A DNA stretch of 35,194 bases from Lentisphaerota bacterium (GCA_012511885.1 JAAZFE010000037.1:1-35194); one strand, 5' to 3'; numbered from the stretch's first letter, positions 8,845 through 17,731 are shown. The notes: generated by a model not told the origin, from the sequence alone. Program-made: numbers and translations.

Positions 8845-9702
8845 ATGAATTTGATTCTGACCAAGGAACGGCTTTCCGAGCAGGTGTACCGCATGCGGGT
8901 GCGCACGCCGTTGATCGCGGCGGAACGGCAGCCGGGGCAATTTGTCATTCTGCAACTGGACACGGAGTTTGGAGAGCGCATCCCGCTGACGATTGTGGAC
9001 TCGGACGTGGACGAGGGGAGCATCACCCTTATTTTCCAGGTGGTGGGCCGCACGACGCACCAGTTGGCAGGGATGGAAGCAGGCGAGAAGATTGCCAACC
9101 TGGTGGGGCCGCTGGGGCAGCCGTCAGAGATTCACAATTTCGGGCGGGTGGTGTGCGTGGGGGGGGGGATCGGAGTGGCGCCGCTGTATTCGATTGCCAA
9201 GGCGCTGCGGCAGGCGGGCAACGAGTTGGTGGTGGTGATCGGCGCGCGCAGCAAGGAACTGGTGATTCTTGAGCACGAGATGAGGGCGCTGGCCGGCGAG
9301 TTGATTATTTGCACCGACGACGGCAGTATGGGCCGCAAGGACCTGGTGACCGCGCCGTTGAAGGAGCTGTGCGAGGCCGCGCCAAAACCCGACCGGGTGG
9401 TGGCCATCGGGCCGCCCATCATGATGAAGGCCTGCGTGGAAACCACCCGGCCCTTTGGCGTGCCGACGGTGGTCAGCCTCAATACGATCATGATTGACGG
9501 CACGGGCATGTGCGGCGGCTGCCGGGTGACGGTGGGGGGGCAAACCCGTTTTGTGTGCGTGGACGGGCCGGAGTTTGACGGGCATCAGGTGGACTTTGAA
9601 CAGATGATGGCCCGGCTGGGGTCCTACCGTGCGCAGGAACGCATCGCGGCCGAGGGCTGCAACTTGCATGACGAGGCGTTGCGAAAGGGCCTGAAGGAAT
9701 GA
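8845..9702 (+). CDS. nfnA: NfnA-type ferredoxin-NADP(+) reductase small subunit (sulfide dehydrogenase beta-like)
   Basis: A 285-aa FAD/NAD(P)-binding flavoprotein of the ferredoxin reductase family with a C-terminal 2Fe-2S site. It shows a flavin-binding segment around RIPLTIVDSD, a nucleotide-binding VVCVGGGIGVAPLYSIAKAL, and the cluster-binding DGTGMCGGCRVTV ... FVCVDGPEFDGHQVDF. With the next gene it forms the heterodimer known as NfnAB/NfnI, which couples NADH, NADPH and ferredoxin by electron bifurcation; some members are called sulfide dehydrogenase or archaeal-type glutamate synthase subunits. The ATG at 8845 follows GAGAGGA. Its stop overlaps the nfnB start as ATGA. Confidence 0.85.
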   Translation: MNLILTKERLSEQVYRMRVRTPLIAAERQPGQFVILQLDTEFGERIPLTIVDSDVDEGSITLIFQVVGRTTHQLAGMEAGEKIANLVGPLGQPSEIHNFGRVVCVGGGIGVAPLYSIAKALRQAGNELVVVIGARSKELVILEHEMRALAGELIICTDDGSMGRKDLVTAPLKELCEAAPKPDRVVAIGPPIMMKACVETTRPFGVPTVVSLNTIMIDGTGMCGGCRVTVGGQTRFVCVDGPEFDGHQVDFEQMMARLGSYRAQERIAAEGCNLHDEALRKGLKE

Positions 9703-11195
9703 GCGGTCGTCCGCCGGAAGAGCTGCTTGCGGCGGCGCGTGCGGAATGGGCGCGGCTGGAAGAACTGCCGCGGCCGCTGAAGCCCCGCGAACGGCTGGCG
9801 ATTCCTCCGCAAGACATGCCGTCGCAGGATCCGCTTGAGCGGGCGGGCAACATGCGCGAGGTGGCGTTGGGCTATTATGCCGAGCAGGCCCGGGTCGAGG
9901 CGGAGCGCTGTCTGCAATGCAAAAACGCGCCCTGCGTGCGGGGGTGTCCGGTGCGGATTGATATTCCCGAATTTATCGCGGCCATTGCGGAGGGGCGGAT
10001 GGCCGCCGCCATCGAGATTATCAAGCGGACGAGCCTTCTGCCCGCGATTTGCGGGCGGGTGTGTCCGCAGGAGTCGCAGTGCCAGGCCGAATGCACGGTG
10101 GGGCGCAGCCTGAAGTCGGTGGAGAAGGCGGTGGCCATCGGGCGCTTGGAGCGTTATGCGGCGGACTGGGATCGCGAGCAGGGGGAGGCGCAAATTCCGG
10201 AGACGGGCCCGCCCACCGGCCGGAAGGTGGCGGTGGTGGGCAGCGGTCCGGCGGGGTTGACGGTGGCGGCGGATGTGCGCCGGGCGGGGCACGAGGTGGT
10301 GCTGTTCGAGGCGTTTCACAAGGCGGGCGGGGTCCTGGTGTATGGCATTCCGGAGTTTCGTCTGCCGAAGGCGATTGTGCGGGCGGAACTGGACACGCTG
10401 CAGCGCATGGGTGTCGAACTGCGCACCAATTTTTTGGTGGGGCGCACGCGCAAACTGGCGGATTTGCTCGAAAAAGACGGATTTGATGCCGTTTTTGTCG
10501 GTTCCGGGGCGGGCTTGCCCAAGTTTTTGAATATCGAGGGGGAAAACCTGGTGGGGGTATATTCCGCGAACGAATATCTGACGCGGTCGAATTTGATGAA
10601 GGCCTATGACCGGGGCCACGCGGTCACGCCCATTCACCGGGCGCAGCGCGTGGCGGTGCTGGGCGGCGGCAATGTGGCGATGGACGCGGCGCGGACGGCG
10701 CTGCGCCTGGGCGCGAGCGAGGTGCACCTGATTTATCGCCGCACGGAGGCGGAAATGCCCGCGCGCGTCGAGGAGGTAGCCCACGCCAAGGAGGAAGGGG
10801 TGATCTTCCACCTGCTGCAAAACGCCAAGCGCATTCTGGGCGAGAACCTCAAAGTGACCGCGATGGAATGCCTGCGCTATGAGTTGGGCGAGCCGGACGC
10901 CAGCGGCCGCCGCCGGCCGGTCGAGATTCCCGGCAGTGAATTCATCATGCCGATGGATGTGGTGATTGTGGCGATCGGCAATGAGTCCAATCCGCTGATT
11001 GCGCGGACCACGCCGGGTCTTGAGGTGGACCGCTACGGGAGAATCATCACCGACGAGCAGGGCCAAACCAGCCTGCCGCGGGTTTTCGCGGGAGGGGATA
11101 TTGTCCTGGGCGCGGCCACAGTGATTTTGGCCATGGGCGAGGGGCGGCGCGCCGCCGCGGCGATCAACCGGCTGCTGGCAGCGGGGGATGCGTAG
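9699..11195 (+). CDS. nfnB: NfnB / GltD-like flavoprotein large subunit
   Basis: A 498-aa protein with an N-terminal region carrying Cys clusters for two 4Fe-4S centres (CLQCKNAPCVRGCPV, then CGRVCPQESQCQAECTVG), then a two-dinucleotide-binding flavoprotein domain with VAVVGSGPAGLTVAADV and VAVLGGGNVAMDAAR, and a C-terminal VFAGGDIVLGAATVILAMGEGR typical of the GltD/NfnB family. Its pairing with NfnA and the absence of a GltB large subunit nearby argue for NfnB rather than a glutamate synthase small subunit. NADPH produced here could feed the FabG step encoded upstream, which is an inference. Confidence 0.87.
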   Translation: MSGRPPEELLAAARAEWARLEELPRPLKPRERLAIPPQDMPSQDPLERAGNMREVALGYYAEQARVEAERCLQCKNAPCVRGCPVRIDIPEFIAAIAEGRMAAAIEIIKRTSLLPAICGRVCPQESQCQAECTVGRSLKSVEKAVAIGRLERYAADWDREQGEAQIPETGPPTGRKVAVVGSGPAGLTVAADVRRAGHEVVLFEAFHKAGGVLVYGIPEFRLPKAIVRAELDTLQRMGVELRTNFLVGRTRKLADLLEKDGFDAVFVGSGAGLPKFLNIEGENLVGVYSANEYLTRSNLMKAYDRGHAVTPIHRAQRVAVLGGGNVAMDAARTALRLGASEVHLIYRRTEAEMPARVEEVAHAKEEGVIFHLLQNAKRILGENLKVTAMECLRYELGEPDASGRRRPVEIPGSEFIMPMDVVIVAIGNESNPLIARTTPGLEVDRYGRIITDEQGQTSLPRVFAGGDIVLGAATVILAMGEGRRAAAAINRLLAAGDA

Positions 11196-11277
11196 CGTCG
11201 GGGAGCCGCCACGGCCCGGGCGGGGGGGGGTAGAATGGGCTGGATTCAAGCGGATGGCGAGGGCTAGAGTGTCGGAC

Positions 11278-12429
11278 ATGGAACCGGTGGCAGGGCAGCG
11301 GATGGTGATCGACGCGCGATGGGTTTTTCGCGAATTGAGCGGCATCGGCCGCTATACGCTCGAGCTGTTGCGGGCGCTGGGGGCGTTGGAGACGGAGCGC
11401 GAGTTTGTGGTGCTGGTGGCCGATGAGGAGCGCCGCGAGGCGGTGCTGGAGGCAACGGGACTGGCGGGGGATGAACGCTTCAAGTTTGTGGAGTTCGGGT
11501 ACGGGGTGTTCTCGCCGGGGGGGCAGATGGCGGCGGGCGGTTTGCTGCGGCGGTTGGGGGCGGGGGGGTATCACTCGCCCAATTACATGATTCCTCTGCC
11601 GGCCTTTCCGCGGCGGGGGCGGCGGGTGCGCTGTATGATTAACATTCACGACCTGATTCCGCTGGCGCATCCGGAGTTTACGCCCCGGGCATGGAAAACG
11701 CGGCTGTATCCGGTGTATCGGTGGCTGATGCGCGAAATTGTGCGGCGGGTGGATGTGGTGGTGACGGGCAGTCAATCCGCGAAACGGGACATTATCGAGT
11801 GGCTGAAGGTGCCGGAGGAGCGCATTGCGGTGATTCCCGACGGGGTGAATGAGCGTTATGTGCCGGGCGGGGAGAAGCTGGCGGCGGGGGGGCGCAAGAC
11901 GATTCTGTATGTCGGGCGGAGCGATCCGTACAAGAATGTGACGGGCCTGGTGCGCACGCTGGCGGAGCTGGTGAGGGGGGAGGTGGATGCCCGGTTGCGG
12001 ATTGTGGGACCGCCGGATCCGCGCTATCCCGAGGCGGGGGAGTTGGCGCGCCAACTGGGAATTGACGAACGCGTGGAATGGGCGGGATATTTGGACGAGG
12101 CGGAGCTGGTGCGGGCCTATCAGGAGGCGGATGCCCTGGCGTTGCTGTCGAAATATGAGGGCTTTGGTCTGCCGGTGCTGGAGGCGATGGCTTGCGGTAC
12201 GCCGGTGGTCTGCTCGCGCGTGGCCAGCCTGCCCGAGGTGGCCGGCGAGGCCGCCCGGCTGGTGGAACCGGAGGATGCGGCCGGCGCGGCGGCGGCGCTG
12301 AAGGAGGTGCTGACCGTGCCAGCGGTGGCGGCACGGATGCGGGCGGCGGGTCTGGAGCAGGCGGCGCGTTTCCCCTGGCGGCACACGGCCGAGATGACCC
12401 TGGCGCTGTATGACGGGAGGCTGCCATGA
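11278..12429 (+). CDS. GT4-family glycosyltransferase
   Basis: A GT-B fold glycosyltransferase of about 383 aa. The N-terminal VIDARWVFRELSGIGRYTLE is typical of mannosyltransferase-like GT4 enzymes. The C-terminal EGFGLPVLEAMACGTPVVCS gives the E-x7-E donor-binding motif, and ILYVGRSDPYKNV marks the start of the C-terminal Rossmann domain. The start is uncertain: candidates are 11188 (overlapping nfnB), 11254, 11278 and 11302, and none has a strong ribosome-binding site; homologous proteins start close to the VIDAR block. It overlaps the next gene by ATGA. The likely role is envelope or exopolysaccharide assembly; the sugar cannot be told from sequence. Confidence 0.85.
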   Translation: MEPVAGQRMVIDARWVFRELSGIGRYTLELLRALGALETEREFVVLVADEERREAVLEATGLAGDERFKFVEFGYGVFSPGGQMAAGGLLRRLGAGGYHSPNYMIPLPAFPRRGRRVRCMINIHDLIPLAHPEFTPRAWKTRLYPVYRWLMREIVRRVDVVVTGSQSAKRDIIEWLKVPEERIAVIPDGVNERYVPGGEKLAAGGRKTILYVGRSDPYKNVTGLVRTLAELVRGEVDARLRIVGPPDPRYPEAGELARQLGIDERVEWAGYLDEAELVRAYQEADALALLSKYEGFGLPVLEAMACGTPVVCSRVASLPEVAGEAARLVEPEDAAGAAAALKEVLTVPAVAARMRAAGLEQAARFPWRHTAEMTLALYDGRLP

Positions 12430-13535
12430 GCGGCGAACGGGTGGTGGCCCTGGCTCATGACTGGCTGAACGGAATGCGCGGCGGGGAGCGCTGCCTGGAC
12501 CTGATCTGCAAGGAATACCCCAAGGCGGAACTCTATACGCTGCTGTTTCGCCCGGAGCTGGTGTCGGAGGCGATCCGCAACCGCAAGGTGCACGAGTCGG
12601 GGTTGGCGCGGCTGCCTTTCTTCAAAGATTATTACCGCTGGTTTTTGCCGCTGTTTCCGCGGGCGATCGAGGCGTTCCGGGTGCCGGCGGGAACGGACCT
12701 GATTTTGAGCACGAGCCACTGCGTGGCGAAGGGGCTGATTCCGCCGGAGGGGGGGCGGCACCTGTGCTACTGTTTTACGCCGATGCGCTACGCGTGGTCG
12801 CTGCAGGAGGACTATTTCGGGCGGAATCCGGTCAAACGTGCGCTGATCGAAAAGATGTTGGCGCGGTTGCGCGACTGGGACCGAGCGGCGAGCGACCGGG
12901 TGGATCAGTTTGTGGCGATCAGCCGGCACGTGCAGACGCGGATCAGCAAATATTACGAGCGGGAATCCACGGTGGTTTATCCGCCGGTGGCCACGCACTA
13001 TTTTACGCCGGATGAGGCGGGAGGGGATGACGGCTTTGATTTGGTGGTGTCGGCGCTGGTGCCCTACAAGCGGGTGGATTTGGCGGTGCGGGCCTATACG
13101 CGCTCCGGGCGGCGGCTGAAAGTGGCGGGGGCGGGCACGGAGAGGGAGGCGCTGCGCAAACTGGCCGGACCCAGTGTGGAGTTTGTCGGGCGGATTCCCG
13201 ATGAGGGCGTGCGCGAGTTGTATCGCCGCTGCCGCTTCCTGGTGTTTCCGGGCGAGGAGGATTTCGGCATTGTGCCGCTGGAGGCGCAGGCCTGCGGCAA
13301 GCCGGTGGTGGCTTATGGCCGCGGCGGGCTCCTGGAAACGGTGGTGGCGGGGCATACGGGGGTGTTCTTCAGCGAACAGACCGAGGAGGCCCTGCTGGAG
13401 GCCGTGGCTTTTGCCGAGGAGCAAACCTGGGAGCGGGCGGCCATCCGCGCCCATGCCGAGGGATTCAGCGAAGAACGCTTTGTGCGCGGGTTGCTCGAAC
13501 AGGTGGATGCCCTGATGAAGAGGCCCAAGCGATGA
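12426..13535 (+). CDS. GT4-family glycosyltransferase (WbaZ-like)
   Basis: A 369-aa GT-B glycosyltransferase starting VVALAHDWLNGMRGGERCLD, a pattern shared with WbaZ-type mannosyltransferases. It has HLCYCFTPMRYAW in the N-terminal domain and the C-terminal EEDFGIVPLEAQACGKPVVA with the E-x7-E motif. The gene is translationally coupled on both sides (ATGA with the upstream GT, GCGATGA with the downstream membrane protein), which suggests the three products act in one surface-glycan pathway. Substrate is unknown. Confidence 0.87.
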   Translation: MSGERVVALAHDWLNGMRGGERCLDLICKEYPKAELYTLLFRPELVSEAIRNRKVHESGLARLPFFKDYYRWFLPLFPRAIEAFRVPAGTDLILSTSHCVAKGLIPPEGGRHLCYCFTPMRYAWSLQEDYFGRNPVKRALIEKMLARLRDWDRAASDRVDQFVAISRHVQTRISKYYERESTVVYPPVATHYFTPDEAGGDDGFDLVVSALVPYKRVDLAVRAYTRSGRRLKVAGAGTEREALRKLAGPSVEFVGRIPDEGVRELYRRCRFLVFPGEEDFGIVPLEAQACGKPVVAYGRGGLLETVVAGHTGVFFSEQTEEALLEAVAFAEEQTWERAAIRAHAEGFSEERFVRGLLEQVDALMKRPKR

Positions 13536-14230
13536 CTACCGCGCGCAACCCCGAAGCCGACATCGCGGTGCTGGAGGCCACCCGCGGCTTTTCGAGCCTT
13601 TTTTGGGGCATGCCCGTGCTGGCCACGGCCCATGCCATGGCTCTGACCGGGACCTGGCCGATCCGTTGGCTGATCGGCAGTTTGCTGGCGGGACATTTGC
13701 CTGTTTTGCTGGGCTTGTGGCGGCTGAAGACTTCGGGTCTGGACGGTCCCGGCTGGGCGCGGCGTTTGCGTCAGGCGCTGTGGTTGGCCGCGGGGGCGAT
13801 GTATTTTTCGCCGTTTGTGGCGTGGTGGCATCTGTGGCCCGAGCAGCCTTTGTTTGGCGTGGAGGCCATCGCGCACTATGGCGTGGTAATGGGGTTGCTG
13901 ATCGCGCTGTGCCGGCTGGCGGGGGAGGCTTCGACCGCGTTGGGCGACAGCACTCTGCGCCGCGAAGCGCAGGTGGGCATTCTGCTGGTGGCGGGCATTG
14001 CTCTGATTTGCGCGGGGCTTTGGATCTGGATGAACCGCAGCACCCGGGGGGTGCCCCTGGGCTGGGGGGCCACGATGCTGCAGCTCGATTTTCTGGTGGG
14101 ACAGGCCCGGGCGGTTCTGCTGCTGCCCTACGCCTCGACCGCCTATGTGATGTGGCGGGCCAAAGAGGCGGGGTTCCGCCGAACGGTTCAGGTTGAGGAG
14201 GCGGAGTCCCCCGGCAACGGCCACGATTAG
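13532..14230 (+). CDS. Integral membrane protein of unknown function
   Basis: A 232-aa protein I do not recognise. It has about six hydrophobic segments, around residues 22-40, 45-62, 84-105, 112-133, 148-168 and 190-208, and hydrophilic ends. A conserved-looking GGA-free, Trp-rich loop (WWHLWPEQP) lies after the third segment. It overlaps the upstream glycosyltransferase by four bases, so a role in glycan or lipid-linked intermediate handling is possible but unproven. The stop codon lies in one arm of the hairpin at 14228-14261. Confidence 0.7.
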   Translation: MTTARNPEADIAVLEATRGFSSLFWGMPVLATAHAMALTGTWPIRWLIGSLLAGHLPVLLGLWRLKTSGLDGPGWARRLRQALWLAAGAMYFSPFVAWWHLWPEQPLFGVEAIAHYGVVMGLLIALCRLAGEASTALGDSTLRREAQVGILLVAGIALICAGLWIWMNRSTRGVPLGWGATMLQLDFLVGQARAVLLLPYASTAYVMWRAKEAGFRRTVQVEEAESPGNGHD

Positions 14231-14261
14231 AGCATTTTACATTACTTTTCCAAATGCTCTA
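14228..14261. terminator. Bidirectional hairpin carrying both convergent stop codons
   Basis: TAGAGCATTT (14228-14237) pairs perfectly with AAATGCTCTA (14252-14261), a 10-bp stem with a 14-base AT-rich loop. The first TAG is the stop of the + strand gene and the complementary CTA is the stop of the - strand gene. It is a likely bidirectional terminator or 3'-end stabiliser. It has no long T-run after the stem. Confidence 0.6.
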
Positions 14262-16673
14262 GTCGAGCAGAATGCGGCGGATGGTGCCGCCTTCCTCATC
14301 AGTCTCAACAGGCTGGGCCTGTGATTTGTACTTGGCGTCGATCCGGGCCTCGAGGGCGAGTGCTTCGGGATCGTCGGGCATATAGGTCAGATAGCGGTTC
14401 ATCTGGATTTTGGCCCGGCGGAACTGGCGCAGGCGGAACATGGCCTCGGCCCATTTCAGGTAACGTTCGTAGCGGTAGGGCGCCAAGGTTTCGGAGCGTT
14501 CGAAGCAGCGGGTGGCGGCCTCCCACTCCTGGGTGCCCATCAGCGTGTGGATCACGGCCAGTTCTTCCCACAGCAGGGGGTTGTGCGGATTGCGCTTGAT
14601 GGCCTTGTTCAGAACGTCAACGGCCCGGCGCTCGGATTCGGTGGCCTCGAGTTGAGACTTGAACCACTCGAGCGTCCAGGCATAGGGGTGGTGGGGATCG
14701 TTGGCAGCTCCCCGCAAGAGGTGGGCGGTGCGCCGGTTGCGGGTGTCAATCTGATGCAGGATTCTGGCAAATACAATGGCGGCCTCAGAGTTCCAGGGGT
14801 CGCGTTCGAGGGCATATTCGAGCCAGGGCCTGGCTTCGACCGGATGGTTGCTTTCGAGCAGTTGGCGGCCGATGGCGATGGCGTGATGGACATCGGCATA
14901 GATATGCGGGTCGGCTCCCGCGCGCAGGAATGCGAGCTGTTCCGCGAAGGGCTCGCCCTTGAGTGTGCGGATGAGCGCGAGCAGCGTCCGGGCATCGTAG
15001 CGGTGGGGCCAGATGGCGTGGGCCGCCGCTGCTGCTTCCTCGGCCTGGTTCAGATTGCCGGCCTCGAGCAGATGCCACGCGGCCCGCAGGGCCAGCCAGC
15101 CATCGCCGGGTTGCGCGTTGAGCCGTCGCGAAAAGATGACCGCGGTCAGTTCGGGGGAGGTGGCCGCGGCGCGTTTTTCGTTGGTTTCCAGTTCGGCGCG
15201 CAGACGGGCGAGGGTTGCGGCGTTGGTGATCTGCCGCCGGAAGGGCGGGCGCAATTGCTGGCGGATCAGTTTTTTGATCAGTTCCACCCGGCCCCAGGGT
15301 TGGTAGAGCATGCTGATGGCCATGTCGGCCGCCGACTGGACCGGGCGCGAGGGGGGGGCATCCATCAGGTGCAGGAATTCGAGGCGATGAAGCAGAGCCG
15401 ACGCAATCAGATGGCTGCCTTTGAAGGACAAGTGAACGTGGTCAATGAAATGTTCAGAGCCGGGAATGCCCTGCGGGGCGTGGCCGGCAAAGTAGGCTTC
15501 GAGGTCCAGCAGAGAGGCGTGCCGTTTGAGGGCGCATTCGCGGATGATGGTGTTGATGGTGGAGTCGGCGCGCAGGCGCAGGGCGTCAGTGTCGCGCGCC
15601 CTGGCCAACAGCTCGGCGGCCTCGCTGGTGCGGTGGTTGGCCAGCGCGAGACGGGCGGACCGGAAGAGGGCTTCGGCGTGGTCGGGGTTGAGCGCTATGA
15701 TCTGGGCATAGAGCCGGGCCGCTTCGAAATGGTTGGCGGCGTTTTCGGCATCGATGGCGGCGCGCAGAATTTCGCGCACCTCCTGCGCTTTGCTTTCATC
15801 GGCCAGATATTCGGTGGCAAACGGGGCGCAATCGCGCAGGTTCACCGGCATGGTGCCCACGATGACCACCGGGGCGGCCTGCCGGGCGGTTTTGAGGATG
15901 GCCTCCAAGTTTTTGCGAAACGAGCGTTCGACGGTGCGGAGGCGGCGATCGCTTGGCGAGAGGCGTCCTCGAAAGTGAATGGGTTCCTGCCGCTTCCATG
16001 CCTCCTGGTCGATTCGTTCCGGATTGAGGCCCTGCCAGGTTCGGGCGAGGAGGCACGCGACGCGGGTGCGCGACAAGACAACCAGGGCGCGGGCCGCGCG
16101 GTGGTTCATGTGCAGCCGGCCCAGACCGGTGGCGGGGCCGTAGGGGCCGGCCACCTCGTCGTTGCCGATCAGCACCACCACCGCGTGGGGACGGAGCCGT
16201 TCGAGTTCGAGCGCCACTTCCCGCAGGATATGGGAGTTGGCGCCGTCGTAACCCATGCTGATGACCTCGAAGGAGTGGTCGGGATAACGGTGTTCCAGCA
16301 GGAGCTGAAGCTGCGGCCCCGGACCGAAGGCGGGTTCGGGCATGCCCATGGCGGTGGAACCGCCCAACAGGCAAATACGGATGGCGCCTTCGGGCAGTTG
16401 TTGACGGGCCAGAATCGGCAGGGGGGTGGGCGCCAGGCGGGGGGGATAGAAGCGATAGGTGAAAAACGGATTATTGACCCAGGTCGGTTCGCCCTGGGAT
16501 TCGCCTGCCACCAGAAAATCAGGCGGATCCTCGTGGCCGAACAGTCGGCAGGCTCCCTCCACGATCAAGGCGAGAACTCCCAGAATGAGGAGCAGATAGA
16601 CGAGCCGCTTGAGCAGCCGCGGAATAAAGGTGATCCACGCGGGCAGATCGCTAAAGTGGAAGCGCGAGCTCAT
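14259..16673 (-). CDS. Membrane-anchored SGNH/GDSL hydrolase-like protein with TPR-rich C-terminal half
   Basis: An 804-aa protein with a short cytoplasmic N terminus and one transmembrane segment (about residues 22-42), so most of it should lie outside the cytoplasmic membrane. An SGNH-like domain follows: block I LLGGSTAMG (Ser106), block III VVLIGNDEVAG (G169-N170-D171) and a later FIDHVHLSFKG supplying the Asp/His pair. Within and after it are many Ala/Leu-rich helical repeats of TPR type (for example LARARDTDALR, AEEAAAAAHAIWP and EEAR-like segments to the C terminus). The family of SGNH domains fused to TPRs is common in PVC and Planctomycetes genomes but uncharacterised. Possible roles are O-acetyl ester removal or transfer on cell-envelope glycans, matching the glycosyltransferases upstream. 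The opposite-strand open frame is a codon-bias shadow. Confidence 0.8.
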   Translation of the reverse strand: MSSRFHFSDLPAWITFIPRLLKRLVYLLLILGVLALIVEGACRLFGHEDPPDFLVAGESQGEPTWVNNPFFTYRFYPPRLAPTPLPILARQQLPEGAIRICLLGGSTAMGMPEPAFGPGPQLQLLLEHRYPDHSFEVISMGYDGANSHILREVALELERLRPHAVVVLIGNDEVAGPYGPATGLGRLHMNHRAARALVVLSRTRVACLLARTWQGLNPERIDQEAWKRQEPIHFRGRLSPSDRRLRTVERSFRKNLEAILKTARQAAPVVIVGTMPVNLRDCAPFATEYLADESKAQEVREILRAAIDAENAANHFEAARLYAQIIALNPDHAEALFRSARLALANHRTSEAAELLARARDTDALRLRADSTINTIIRECALKRHASLLDLEAYFAGHAPQGIPGSEHFIDHVHLSFKGSHLIASALLHRLEFLHLMDAPPSRPVQSAADMAISMLYQPWGRVELIKKLIRQQLRPPFRRQITNAATLARLRAELETNEKRAAATSPELTAVIFSRRLNAQPGDGWLALRAAWHLLEAGNLNQAEEAAAAAHAIWPHRYDARTLLALIRTLKGEPFAEQLAFLRAGADPHIYADVHHAIAIGRQLLESNHPVEARPWLEYALERDPWNSEAAIVFARILHQIDTRNRRTAHLLRGAANDPHHPYAWTLEWFKSQLEATESERRAVDVLNKAIKRNPHNPLLWEELAVIHTLMGTQEWEAATRCFERSETLAPYRYERYLKWAEAMFRLRQFRRAKIQMNRYLTYMPDDPEALALEARIDAKYKSQAQPVETDEEGGTIRRILLD

Positions 16674-16712
16674 GCGACCCGTTCACTATGGCAGATCGTC
16701 CCCGAGGTGTAA

Positions 16713-16828
16713 CCTGAATAATTCATCAACATGGATGAAAACATCTTTACTTATTGTTGCACTGCATGATCCTGGATTATTCATCAGCATGGATGAAAGT
16801 ATTGTTATTTGCTGCAGGGCAGCATGAT
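16713..16828. repeat. Tandem 58-bp duplication inside MITE copy 2
   Basis: Two 58-base units, 16713-16770 and 16771-16828, both beginning CCTGRATWATTCATCARCAT and both ending GCATGAT. The first is identical to 1-57 of copy 1 (plus its leading C). The second has diverged at many positions but ends at the same point. Confidence 0.85.
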
Positions 16829-16972
16829 GCGGAAATAATCATGAAAAATTCAGTTTTCATCCATGTTGACCCAAGGCACGACGATTCCAACCCGTCTGCT
16901 TTGTTCTGCGGGGTTCGCAGTATGTCTATACAGCTTCACCCCGCACGCCTCGCATCCGGTGCATAATCCAGG
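16713..16972. mobile_element. MITE-like element, copy 2, with duplicated left end
   Basis: Same family and orientation as copies at 1-216 and 30831-31047. It begins CCTGAATAATTCA and ends GCATAATCCAGG, flanked by GTAA on both sides, a 4-bp target duplication. The left 58 bases occur twice in tandem (16713-16770 and 16771-16828) in diverged form. Near the right end about 15 bases present in the other copies are missing (between CATCCGG and TGCATAAT). The internal arms TGCGGGGT (16907-16914) and ACCCCGCA (16938-16945) pair around GTATG-TC-TATAC. It fills most of the gap between the SGNH gene and the HAD gene; the remaining bases to 17066 are AT-rich with no gene visible. Confidence 0.87.
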
Positions 16973-17066
16973 GTAAATCTGCAGGAAATGGGCAAACGGG
17001 CGAAAATGGAAAAATTAGCCGGGATTTTTGCGAAAACTCATAAAAATGATGATTTTGGAGAATTTT

Positions 17067-17723
17067 TTAGGTTTTGCGCGGTTTTGGGGCGAGGAAATCG
17101 GTGATGAAGGCGGAAAAGTCGGAAAAAACTCGGGTTGGGGCCTCGTTTCCAAGGTTTCCGTAGCCATATTCGAGGAAAATGGAGGGAATTCCGGCTCTGC
17201 GGGCGGCTTCGAGGTCGGTATGGTGGTCGCCGACCATCCAGGAGGTGGCGGGGGTGTGGCCGGTGGCCCGCATGGCCTGTTCGAGGGGCTGGGGGGAGGG
17301 TTTGAGCTCGGGGGTGTCGCCGCCGCCAAGCTGTACGGCAAACAAGTCGGCCCAGCCGAAGTGGTCGAGCAATCGGCGCATGTGGGGGGCGGGTTTGTTG
17401 GTGGCCACGGCCAGGGCATGGCCGGCGGCACGGAGCGCGCGCAGACCAGTATCCACGCCGGGATAGGGCGCGGTGTGGACCACCAGATGGGCGGCGTAGG
17501 CGGCGACGATGTCGGCGGCGGCAAGGTCCGGGTCCGCGGGAGCGCCCTCGAGGGCGCGCAGGGCGAGCATCCGGACGCCGTCGCCGATATAGGTGACGAC
17601 AGTTTCAAGCGACAAGGGGGGCAGACCGTGTTTGGTCCGCATGCGGTTGGTGGCCAGGGCCAAATCCCGGCGGGTGTCGAGCAGGGTGCCGTCGAGGTCG
17701 AAGATGAAAAGTTGCGGGGGCAT
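17067..17723 (-). CDS. gph: HAD-family phosphatase (phosphoglycolate phosphatase-like)
   Basis: A 218-aa HAD hydrolase. Motif I FDLDGTLLD gives the nucleophile Asp, motif II is VATNKP, motif III is the Lys in ELKPSPQPLE and motif IV is VGDHHTDLEAA. A helical cap follows motif I (subclass IA), as in Gph, PpaX or related enzymes, so the substrate could be 2-phosphoglycolate, pyrophosphate or a nucleotide. The start at 17723 gives MPPQLFIFDLDG; a longer frame running to 18659 only passes through the neighbouring gene in another frame. It is eight bases downstream of the BtuF-like gene and probably co-transcribed with it. Confidence 0.85.
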   Translation of the reverse strand: MPPQLFIFDLDGTLLDTRRDLALATNRMRTKHGLPPLSLETVVTYIGDGVRMLALRALEGAPADPDLAAADIVAAYAAHLVVHTAPYPGVDTGLRALRAAGHALAVATNKPAPHMRRLLDHFGWADLFAVQLGGGDTPELKPSPQPLEQAMRATGHTPATSWMVGDHHTDLEAARRAGIPSIFLEYGYGNLGNEAPTRVFSDFSAFITDFLAPKPRKT

Positions 17724-17731
17724 TTCAGAAA

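Noticed and set aside
9699-11195. Calling nfnB the glutamate synthase small subunit GltD
   Set aside because: No GltB large subunit is adjacent, and the coupled upstream gene is a typical NfnA with a 2Fe-2S site.
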